From Maioricimonas rarisocia (GTDB taxonomy: Bacteria > Planctomycetota > Planctomycetia > Planctomycetales > Planctomycetaceae), in assembly GCF_007747795.1 (NCBI RefSeq), contig NZ_CP036275.1, forward strand, positions 3,210,853-3,274,852: a stretch of 64,000 nt of DNA, in the 5' to 3' direction. The position numbers and the translations under genes were made by a program. Below are positions 34,601-42,035 of the stretch, one piece after another (the first letter of the stretch is position 1; each line of letters begins with the position of its first letter). The notes beneath the pieces were generated by a model. It searched no databases. It was not told the DNA's origin and saw nothing but the letters and a program-made list of their open reading frames with translations.

Positions 34601-35770
34601 TTACACGGGCAGGGCAATGGCAGAGGTCGGACATCGCAGCACTGCTGCCGCCCATCGGTCTTTCATCGTGTCCTCGTCCACCACGACAACCTCGCCGCCA
34701 CTCTGCAGGGTGAGCCGGGCCGCGAGGTTGAGCAGTTCGGCGCCGTTTTCGTCGTTGTGACGGAGTGTCCGCTCGTTGACGTCATAGTCCCCCGGGCAGG
34801 AGGCGCCACGCTGCAGCACGAGCGTGTCGATCAGACCGTCACCTGCGGCAGGCAGGATGAGATCGAGGCGATCGGTGGCCGAGTTGGCCGCAGCACGTGC
34901 TTCGTACTCGGACAAAGGCTGCAGTTCCTTCGACCGGAGGATCTCCTCGGCGATCGGCCAGGTCTTCTCGTGCAGTTCGTTCGCCGAGAGACGGTCCGGA
35001 TTGCCATCGGCTGCGGTGCCGTGAAGCGACGGCAGATCGTTGGCGTTCTCCCGGAAGGACGCGAACGCTTCCTCGGTCCCCGCGAAGATCAGCGGCGCGT
35101 GACTCTGGTACACGACTGGATGAATCGCGTCCCGCACGATCCGCATGTAGGCGGCCATGTCGATCTCGAGGGCGTTCTCCTCGTGACCGTGGTACATGGC
35201 CGTGTCGTGCTGTGCATCGGCCTGGGGTCGCGGCTGCATCGAGTGGAAGTTCAACTCCCGTTCCCGTTCCCGCTGCAGGGCCTGGTCCACGTTCTCCGGC
35301 AGATCGTCCAGTGTCCGCTCGTGAAGACCGAACTTCGAGCCTTCGAAGAAGCGGCAGGAGTCGGGACTGACGGCGATGACGTAGTAGTGCCCTGACGGCT
35401 GGGTGGCCGGGATCAGCGGCGTCACCCGAAATGAATCGTCGACGACGACTTCGTCTTCGAAGGATTGCCCGGTCTGGTAGATCCTCACGAAGTCCCGGGC
35501 CAGGAAGATTGCCAGTCCGTCCGCCTGATGCGTCCAGAACCGATCGTGGTCGAGGAGCTCCGATGCCGGCTGCAGCAGTGGCCGGATATCTCCCTGGTCA
35601 TAGCCGAGTGACTCCAGCTGGTCCGAAGCTTCGGCCAGCAGATTTTTCAGCCGAATCGGATTCTGATGCGAATCGGGTGCGGACCGGAACGTCTTCAGGT
35701 ACAGGCTGACATGAGGTCCTTCCTGTACGGGGGCGAGTTCCAGAAGCTGTGCACGTGTCAGTACGTCCAT
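34601..35770 (-). CDS. baeRF family 3 (bacterial archaeo-eukaryotic release factor-like) protein
   Basis: A 389-residue protein of the baeRF_family3 type, related to the catalytic domains of archaeal and eukaryotic release factor aRF1/eRF1. Recognisable parts are the N-terminal LTRAQLLELAP and VSLYLKTFR, the central FWTHQADGLAIFLA and YVIAVSPDSCRFFEG, and the C-terminal domain near the conserved glycine-rich GAGDGLIDTLVL-like loop (AAGDGLIDTLVLQRG). The family is proposed to act in ribosome rescue or hibernation, without direct proof. The ATG has AAAGGAGA upstream. It lies 56 bases after an M50-CBS protease gene, likely in one operon, and ends at a hairpin terminator. Confidence 0.82.
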   Translation of the reverse strand: MDVLTRAQLLELAPVQEGPHVSLYLKTFRSAPDSHQNPIRLKNLLAEASDQLESLGYDQGDIRPLLQPASELLDHDRFWTHQADGLAIFLARDFVRIYQTGQSFEDEVVVDDSFRVTPLIPATQPSGHYYVIAVSPDSCRFFEGSKFGLHERTLDDLPENVDQALQRERERELNFHSMQPRPQADAQHDTAMYHGHEENALEIDMAAYMRIVRDAIHPVVYQSHAPLIFAGTEEAFASFRENANDLPSLHGTAADGNPDRLSANELHEKTWPIAEEILRSKELQPLSEYEARAAANSATDRLDLILPAAGDGLIDTLVLQRGASCPGDYDVNERTLRHNDENGAELLNLAARLTLQSGGEVVVVDEDTMKDRWAAAVLRCPTSAIALPV

Positions 35771-35826
35771 GGTATCGTCTCCTTTCGGCTCAGTTACGGA
35801 ACGTTCGCGAGCGTCACCACCGCCGT

Positions 35827-36945
35827 TCAGGCAGCCTGAACGGGATCGAGTGGTGTGGCCGACGACTGTCGGCCCTGCTCGGCGTTTCGGACCATGATCA
35901 ACTCGGCGATGTTGTCGAGCGTGATCAGGCCAACCACCTGTCCGTCGCGGAGGACGGGGAGTGTCTGACAGCCCAGTTGATGCATTCGCTCAAGTGTGTC
36001 GTTGAGGCGATCGTTCTCGTCGGCGGTCTCGCTGGTGACTGTGAAGGCGTCCCGGATCGACGCCTCGGGGCCGTGCTCCTTCAGGCCGTTGGCCAGATCT
36101 TCCCGACGCAACAGTCCCCGGTAGCCGCTTTCGTCGACGACCGGGAACTCGTGTTGGGACCCGGCCAGCAACTGGTCGATTGCGTGCTGCAGCGTGCTGT
36201 CGGGATGCAGCGTCTGAAACCGGGTCAGCATCGCGGAGCCCGCAGGGAACCCGCGGAGGGATTCCCGCAGGTCGACCGTCTGGGCTTCTGCTTCGGCCCC
36301 CATGTAGACGAACAGCGCGATGAACAGCAGCAGCGGATTGACGAAGAAGCCGGCGATTCCGAAGAGAATCGCCATCATCTGGCCCAGGCTGGCCGCGATG
36401 TGTGTTGCCCGGCGATAGTCCATCCGCGTCGCGAGGAGGGCGCGAAGGATCCGGCCGCCGTCCATCGGGAACGCCGGCAGAACGTTGAACAGAACCAGCG
36501 CGACGTTGACCCACATCAGGTTGACGAAGAAGGAAGTGGAGAACGAGGGCTCGATCGTGACCGCGCCCGTTCCATAACCGGCCAGCAGTCCCACGAAGAG
36601 AACGGCCGCGATGACCACGTTGACGGCGGGCCCGGCGACGGCGATCCAGAATTCGTGCATCGGCTCGGTCGGCATCCGCTGCATGCGGGCGACGCCACCG
36701 ATCGGCAGCAGCGTGATGTCCTCCGTGGGCACACCGTAGCGGCGGGCGGTCAAAGCGTGTCCGAGTTCGTGAAGGATGACGCATCCGAAGACCGCCAGGA
36801 TGAATCCGACCCCGCGCGCTGCGGCAATCCAGCCTCCGTCCGTCGCGGCGTAACTGATCGCAATCCACGCCAGCAGCAGCAGAAACGTCCAGTGCATACG
36901 AAGGCGAATGCCGGCGATCCGGCCGATATTCCAGGACCATTTCAT
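35827..36945 (-). CDS. Site-2-type M50 intramembrane metalloprotease with CBS domains
   Basis: A 372-residue multi-spanning protease. The zinc motif HELGH places His59, Glu60 and His63 in a membrane helix; the second motif is LPAFPMDGGR. About five to six membrane segments cover residues 15-210. Two CBS domains (about 235-355) follow and probably gate activity by adenine nucleotides. This is the S2P/SpoIVFB-like group that cleaves membrane-held regulators. The start is the ATG at 36945 with AGGAG about 10 bases upstream; longer upstream frames read through non-coding DNA. It is followed by the baeRF3 gene. A candidate tail-anchored substrate is encoded 1.3 kb upstream on the same strand. Confidence 0.9.
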   Translation of the reverse strand: MKWSWNIGRIAGIRLRMHWTFLLLLAWIAISYAATDGGWIAAARGVGFILAVFGCVILHELGHALTARRYGVPTEDITLLPIGGVARMQRMPTEPMHEFWIAVAGPAVNVVIAAVLFVGLLAGYGTGAVTIEPSFSTSFFVNLMWVNVALVLFNVLPAFPMDGGRILRALLATRMDYRRATHIAASLGQMMAILFGIAGFFVNPLLLFIALFVYMGAEAEAQTVDLRESLRGFPAGSAMLTRFQTLHPDSTLQHAIDQLLAGSQHEFPVVDESGYRGLLRREDLANGLKEHGPEASIRDAFTVTSETADENDRLNDTLERMHQLGCQTLPVLRDGQVVGLITLDNIAELIMVRNAEQGRQSSATPLDPVQAA

Positions 36946-37392
36946 CGAGTCACACTCCTGCCGGATGTTTCCAGGTCCTACGTCGACGGGCGGTTCGTCC
37001 GCAGTCGTGAAGACCTGCATCAACGAAGCGGCAATTCGCGTTCCGGACTCGAAGTGGACCGATCGAGGCCGGCAAATGCGCGGCAAACCGTCACGCTGGA
37101 CGCTCACCCACCAGGAAACGGTGGCCAGAGGGGCAGCAAGGCGCTGAACCCCTCCCGGGGACGCCCTGCGGGAATCTTGCGGAAGAAGGAGGAGTCGTTC
37201 CGGGGACTTTACGCCACAATGCTTTAGGGCAACTCGTCGGTCGTTGTTCTGCGAGCTGCGGCCGTGTTGAGACGGTGCGGAACGCTGCTTGCAGTAGGCG
37301 GCAGTATGGGGAACGTGTTCGGCGCATCCGCCCACGCGGAGACTGATCCGTTCCGTTTCCACGCTGCCGCTGACTTCTGCAAAGGCACAGGT
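36946..37392. other. Gene-free divergent intergenic stretch
   Basis: This lies between the M50 protease gene (minus) and the LuxR-type regulator (plus), so it should hold both promoters. I see no strong -35/-10 pair, hairpin or repeat. Apparent open frames continue the flanking genes backwards but lack family similarity and start signals. Confidence 0.5.
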
Positions 37393-38091
37393 ATGCTGAC
37401 CACTCCGACCGGAACATCAGGGATTGCCGCGACTGCCGTGTCGCAGGTCGTGATTGTCGACGAACATCCAATCGTCCGCCGTGGCCTGGCTCATCTATTG
37501 ACCTCCGAGCCGGATCTCGAGGCGGTCGGCCATGCCGGCGGGTTCTCCGAAGCGGTCCGGATGTTCCGCGACACGGACGCGGACCTGACCATCCTCGAGA
37601 TTGCCCTGCGGGAAGGGAGCGGACTGGAGCTGATCAAGCAGCTCGTCTCCCTCAAGCCGGAGGCCAAGCTGCTCGTGTTCTCGGCCTGCGACGAACGACT
37701 GTACGCAGAGAGAACGCTTCGAGCCGGCGCACATGGATTCATCAGCAAGACGGCGCGGCCCGAGCAGTTGCTCGCCGCGATGCGTCGAGTGCTGGACGGA
37801 CACGTGTACCTGAGCGAGCCGATGACGAACCGGCTGCTCTCGCGAGCGGTGGGGGTCGACGACGTCCTCGAAACGTCTCCGATCGAAGCCTTCTCGGACC
37901 GTGAGCTCGAAGTGTTCGAGATGATCGGACAGGGGATCCCGACCCGCGAAATCGCAGAGCGGCTTCATCTCTCCCCCAAGACCGTCGAGACGTACCGCGA
38001 AAACATCAAGTCAAAGCTGGGGCTGCGGAATGCTGCCGAGCTGACCCAGCACGCCGTCCAGTGGATTCTGGAGTCCAGGGCCGCTGGCTGA
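37393..38091 (+). CDS. NarL/LuxR-type response regulator with Glu at the phospho-acceptor site
   Basis: A 232-residue regulator. The receiver domain (about residues 17-135) has the acidic pair Asp23-Glu24 in IVDEHPIVRRGL and the conserved Lys in FISKTA. The phospho-acceptor position, normally Asp, is Glu69 (codon GAG at 37597-37599, in DLTILEIALREG). The LuxR-type HTH (about 165-228) is normal: LSPKTVETYRENIKSKLGL. Glu often mimics phospho-Asp, so the protein may be active without a kinase. No partner kinase is adjacent. The ATG has AAAGG eight bases upstream; longer starts read into non-coding sequence. Confidence 0.88.
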   Translation: MLTTPTGTSGIAATAVSQVVIVDEHPIVRRGLAHLLTSEPDLEAVGHAGGFSEAVRMFRDTDADLTILEIALREGSGLELIKQLVSLKPEAKLLVFSACDERLYAERTLRAGAHGFISKTARPEQLLAAMRRVLDGHVYLSEPMTNRLLSRAVGVDDVLETSPIEAFSDRELEVFEMIGQGIPTREIAERLHLSPKTVETYRENIKSKLGLRNAAELTQHAVQWILESRAAG

Positions 38092-38137
38092 GCGGGAGAA
38101 GGCGAAACGGGACGGAACCGAAGGTGACCGAAACGGC

Positions 38138-38174
38138 AACGGGACGCGAACCCGAACTGGGTTTGCGTCCCGTT
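38138..38174. terminator. Bidirectional hairpin terminator
   Basis: Arms 38138-38153 and 38159-38174 (16 bases, one G-T pair) flank the loop GAACT. A short TTTG follows on the plus strand. It sits between the convergent response-regulator and repeat-protein genes. Confidence 0.75.
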
Positions 38175-38211
38175 TGTCGTTGATCAATGGCCGTCGCGGC
38201 CCGGACGTCGA

Positions 38212-39825
38212 CTACTTGTAAAGGCTGCCGAACGTGTCGAGCAGCATGCTGGCGATGGGGCCATGCTCACCCCAGGCCCACATATTGTTGACCAGGTCGA
38301 ACATCATCACCCCCACGCCAACCAGGCAGACGGTCGAGACGAGCAGGCCGACAAAGGGGACCGGGCCCCATTCGGCTTCGCCACCACCCACAGGGCCGCG
38401 GGCGGCCAGTGGAGCGGCGAACTCCTGACTGGCGCCGGATTCCTCGAAGACCTCGTCATCGGCATCGAAGACATCCAGCTCGTCCAGTTCGTCGTCTTCG
38501 CCGAGAATCTCATCAGAGACCTCCAGCTCGTCGTCGTCGAATTCGGCGACTTCGGCCGAGTCGTCTTCGTCGAGGTCGAAGACGGCATCGTCGAGGCTTT
38601 GCTCGGAGGAGTCGGCGAGGTCCATCTGACCGGTGTCGGCATCGCCGGCATTCAGCTCGTAGGCGCTGTCATCCTCACCGGCGAGCGAGGGGATCTCGAA
38701 CTGGGTTTCGGGCAGACTGTCTTCGTCCGAGACGGCGTCCATCATCGGAATGGTGCCGCCACCGACGCCGCCCGAATCTTCGAGCGAAATGCCGCTGTCG
38801 CCGACCGATTCGAGCGAGATGCCGCTGTCGGCCGCCGACTCGAGAGAGATGCCACTGTCGCCGGTGATGTCCAGCGAAATGCCACTGTCCTCAGAGCTGT
38901 CGAGCGTGATGCCGCTGTCATTGTCCAGAGCGATGCCGCTGTCGGCACCGAGCGTGATGCCCTCGTCCTCTTCGGACTTCTTGCCTTCGAGTGCGGTACC
39001 GCTGTCGGAGGGGCCTTCGAGCGAGATGCCACTTTCGGACGACAGAGCGATGGCGCTCTCGTCCCCCAGGCCGATGCCGCTCTCGTCGGAGAGGACCGAC
39101 GCGCTCATGCTGTCGTCCGGCGAGAAGTCGAGGTCGAGCTTCGAGTCGCCCGAATCCGACTGCAGCATGGTGACGTCACTCTGCACCGAGTCGTTGGACG
39201 TGTTCTCGGGCGAATCGACCAGCTGAACGTCGCTGTCGCTTCCCTCTTCGGGCGAGTCCCCGACAAGCTTGACGTCGCTGTCGCTACCCCCTTCGTCGGG
39301 ACGGACGAGTTCGACGTCGGCGTCACTCCCCTGGCCAACCAGCCGCACGTCACTGTCGCTCGCATCGTCAGAGACGAGGCGGACGTCGCTGTCGGAGTCG
39401 CTCAGCGGCTGCAGCGAGGTGTCCGGATCGCTGCCGACCGGAGAACCGGCGTCGTCCGAAACAAGCCGGACGTCGCTGTCGGATCCTTCGAGGTCGGCCC
39501 CCTTCTTGCGGATCACGGTCGGCTGCTCGCCCACGTCCTCGGACGGTTCGGAGAGCAGGATGTCCGACTCGATGTCCTGATTCGACGAATCGTCCCCGAG
39601 CAGGATGTCGGATTCTTCCGGTTCGTCGCGGAGCATCGGAACTTCCGGGTCGGAATCGACCTGTCGGGTCCGGGCCAGCTCTTCGATGTCTTCAATTTTG
39701 AACTTCCATGTCCCACGGTCGGCGAAACCTCGAATGTCTCCCTTCTCCCGCATCCGCATCAGTTCGTCCTTGGGGATGGACAGATGGGCAGATGCTTCGT
39801 CGAGGCTCAGATACTTCTTCGACAT
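38212..39825 (-). CDS. Tail-anchored HTH protein with long acidic Asp/Ser repeats
   Basis: A 537-residue, extremely acidic protein. Residues 1-55 resemble an excisionase/MerR-type HTH (LSLDEASAHLSIPKDELMRM and a following GFADRGTWKFKIEDIE). Residues about 60-230 hold six near-repeats of SDSDV(R/K/Q)LV. Residues about 230-350 hold around eleven repeats of the DSGI(S/T)L(E/D) type. An Asp/Glu-rich segment follows. The C-terminus has one membrane segment (VPFVGLLVSTVCLVGVGVMMF), so the HTH would face the cytoplasm. The repeats are rich in Ser next to acid, favourable to acidophilic kinases. A site-2 protease is encoded nearby. The family is not known to me; membrane-released transcription regulator is a hypothesis. 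Confidence 0.82.
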   Translation of the reverse strand: MSKKYLSLDEASAHLSIPKDELMRMREKGDIRGFADRGTWKFKIEDIEELARTRQVDSDPEVPMLRDEPEESDILLGDDSSNQDIESDILLSEPSEDVGEQPTVIRKKGADLEGSDSDVRLVSDDAGSPVGSDPDTSLQPLSDSDSDVRLVSDDASDSDVRLVGQGSDADVELVRPDEGGSDSDVKLVGDSPEEGSDSDVQLVDSPENTSNDSVQSDVTMLQSDSGDSKLDLDFSPDDSMSASVLSDESGIGLGDESAIALSSESGISLEGPSDSGTALEGKKSEEDEGITLGADSGIALDNDSGITLDSSEDSGISLDITGDSGISLESAADSGISLESVGDSGISLEDSGGVGGGTIPMMDAVSDEDSLPETQFEIPSLAGEDDSAYELNAGDADTGQMDLADSSEQSLDDAVFDLDEDDSAEVAEFDDDELEVSDEILGEDDELDELDVFDADDEVFEESGASQEFAAPLAARGPVGGGEAEWGPVPFVGLLVSTVCLVGVGVMMFDLVNNMWAWGEHGPIASMLLDTFGSLYK

Positions 39826-40368
39826 GGATGATCGACTCCCCCCGGCAGACGGTTTCAGTCGGTGGCTCTGGTCTGAGCGGGCCCCTCGGGGACCGGTTCA
39901 ACGGGTGACCGAAACCCACCTGCCTCTTTGAAGATACTCATCGTGAATCGACGTTGAGTTCAACGAGGCGACAGACAATGTGGTGAAGATTACGTGGCGC
40001 GCTCACTGCAAGTTTTGCGGGCCGGAATCGTCCGAATGGATGGCCCCGTCAGGTGGCGCCCCTGTGAACATTTATTCTACGGCTTCACTGGCGCAAAGCA
40101 AGAAGTTTCGACCCCCTGCGGACTTCCGGAAAACACCCGCCGCCACGACCGGAGATTCGGACCGGTCCTCGCCACCGATCGGACCGGTCGCGTGCCCGAA
40201 AAGTCTGCCCAGATCCTCTGATCGGGATAATCGGTCAAGTTTGCTTCCGGACGACGACGATAGATGCAGTAACGGTGCGGGCCGGATCGGTTCCGGTCCG
40301 TTTCCGCCACCGAGTCGCGTGCCGCTGTCCGGCACCCGCCTTGATTCGAGATGTGGAGTGTGTCTGAC
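39826..40368. other. Gene-free divergent stretch with two direct repeats
   Basis: Between the tail-anchored protein gene and the lipoprotein gene. TCGGACCGGTC occurs at 40157-40167 and again at 40179-40189, exactly 22 bases apart, followed by a GATAAT near 40226. This could be a pair of regulator sites for the lipoprotein gene. No gene is supported. Confidence 0.5.
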
Positions 40369-41094
40369 ATGGATGTCCTGCGCAGCACGATCGTCCTGCT
40401 GGGGATTCTTGCGGTGACCGGGTGTCACCATGGTTATCATCACGGAGATCCCGGCTGGTGCGGCCCCGGGTACGGCGCGTGCGTTCCGCCGGAGGAGGGG
40501 TACTACGACGGCTGGGCCATGCCGTCCGCTCCCTGGGACATGGATCCTCGGATGTCGCGCCGTGACCGCCATCGTCCGCGTCGCGCTAAGAAGCACGGCC
40601 ACTATCCGCCCTACGGTCCCGAAGTCGTGCACGGCATGCCCTGGGGCCCGCCGGCCTGCGACGTGTGTGACACCTGTGGCGTGTCTGGCGGCGCCGGGAT
40701 GGTGATGGCCGGCGGCGTGATGGCTGGTTCCCCCTGTGGCTGCCAGTCGGACGCGATGCCCGCCGGAGTGCCGACCGGCATGATGTCCGGGCCCGTGACC
40801 AGCGGTGCTCCCTGCCAGAGTTGCCAGGAGCAGCACGTCCATCACGGAATGCATCCGACGCCCGATTCTCCGCCGCCGACCCCCGCCGGAGGGCCGACTC
40901 CGAATTGCGCTCACTGCAACGAAACGACGCAGTGGCAACAATTCCCTTCGGCTCCGGCAGCTTCGTCCGGCAACGCCGAACAGTACTACGTTCCGAGCAC
41001 GGATGCGCAGGCGCCCGGACCGCTTCCGCAGCAGAAAGCGGGCGAGCCGGTGCAGCCGGTGATGTGGGTCCCGTCCAGCTTTGACGGCCGTTGA
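40369..41094 (+). CDS. Cys/His/Gly-rich lipoprotein
   Basis: A 241-residue protein with a lipoprotein signal (STIVLLGILAVTGC), so the mature protein should start at the Cys of CHHGYHHG. It is unusually rich in His, Cys, Pro, Gly and Met: GWCGPGYGAC, CDVCDTCG, CGCQ, CQSCQ and CAHCN give several CxxC-like pairs. This suggests metal binding or a structural surface role, but I recognise no family. An upstream ATG at 40351 would add six residues; GGAG precedes the chosen start. Confidence 0.72.
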   Translation: MDVLRSTIVLLGILAVTGCHHGYHHGDPGWCGPGYGACVPPEEGYYDGWAMPSAPWDMDPRMSRRDRHRPRRAKKHGHYPPYGPEVVHGMPWGPPACDVCDTCGVSGGAGMVMAGGVMAGSPCGCQSDAMPAGVPTGMMSGPVTSGAPCQSCQEQHVHHGMHPTPDSPPPTPAGGPTPNCAHCNETTQWQQFPSAPAASSGNAEQYYVPSTDAQAPGPLPQQKAGEPVQPVMWVPSSFDGR

Positions 41095-41241
41095 TCGGGA
41101 CAGATTCTCAGCCATGGGGCTGCGGTTGTCCCGGCGAATGACGGGACGACCGGGACGTGTGGTGGATTGCGTGTGACGGGCGGTTTAGGATGGTCGGGAT
41201 CAATCCTGTCCATCCCTGCCCGTACACGAGATGAACCCGCC

Positions 41242-41952
41242 ATGCGAGCTGCTGCCTCTCTCTTCGCTGCCTGCCTGCTGCTGACCGCTCCTGCCGGAGT
41301 CCATGCCGACGACGACCCCGCCTCCGCCGAACAGGCGCGCATTCTCAGGTGGGAATCGGCCATTCAGAAGTTCGAACAGGCCGACCGCGATGAGCCGCCT
41401 GCTGCAGGTGGCGTTCTGTTCGTGGGGAGCTCGAGCATCCGGCTGTGGGATCTGGAGAAGTCGTTCCCCGGGCTCGACGCGATCAACCGTGGATTCGGCG
41501 GCTCCCACACAGCCGATGCCGTGCACTACTTCGACCGGATCGTCGCACCGCACAAACCGCGCGTCATCGCGATGTACGCTGGCGACAACGATATCGCGGG
41601 CAACAAGCCCCCCTGCCAGGTGCTGGATGACTTCCGGCAGTTCGTGTCCAAGGTCGAGGAGACGCTGCCGGGCACGAAGGTCGTCTACATCGCGATCAAG
41701 CCGAGCCTGAAGCGGTGGAACCTGGTCCACAAGATGCGGGCGGCCAACGCGCTGATCGAAGCGGAGTGTGTCGAGAAGGACCACCTCGAGTACGTCGATA
41801 TCGACGCCCCCATGCTGGGCGAGGACGGAATGCCGCGCGAAGAACTGTTCGCCAACGACGGTCTCCACCTCAGTCCCGCCGGCTACGAACTCTGGACCGA
41901 ACTGGTCCGCCCGCATCTCTCGGTTGAGACGGTCTCGACGGGCGCCAACTGA
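41242..41952 (+). CDS. Secreted SGNH/GDSL-type hydrolase
   Basis: A 236-residue protein with a signal peptide (AAASLFAACLLLTAPAGVHA). The SGNH blocks are present: GSSSIRLWD (block I Ser), the GFGGSHTAD region (block II Gly), GDNDIAG (block III Asn) and DGLHLSPAGY (block V Asp/His). This is the GDSL-like lipase/acylhydrolase group common in planctomycetes, probably acting on acetylated sugars or lipids outside the cytoplasm. It is followed by a large secreted hydrolase on the same strand after 83 bases. Confidence 0.88.
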   Translation: MRAAASLFAACLLLTAPAGVHADDDPASAEQARILRWESAIQKFEQADRDEPPAAGGVLFVGSSSIRLWDLEKSFPGLDAINRGFGGSHTADAVHYFDRIVAPHKPRVIAMYAGDNDIAGNKPPCQVLDDFRQFVSKVEETLPGTKVVYIAIKPSLKRWNLVHKMRAANALIEAECVEKDHLEYVDIDAPMLGEDGMPREELFANDGLHLSPAGYELWTELVRPHLSVETVSTGAN

Positions 41953-42035
41953 CTGGCGACGAGTCTGCGGGCATTCTTTGCGATGGTCCGAAACGGCGTG
42001 CGTCGTCACGCTGCCACTGTTGCCGGAGGGAAGCC

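Noticed and set aside
38750-39500. CRISPR-like short tandem repeats
   Set aside because: The repeats are in-frame codons of an acidic protein with no spacers and no cas genes nearby.
38263-39831. 522-codon plus-strand frame opposite the acidic repeat protein
   Set aside because: It is the mirror of the Asp/Ser repeats; the minus-strand gene has an HTH and a membrane helix and a convergent terminator.
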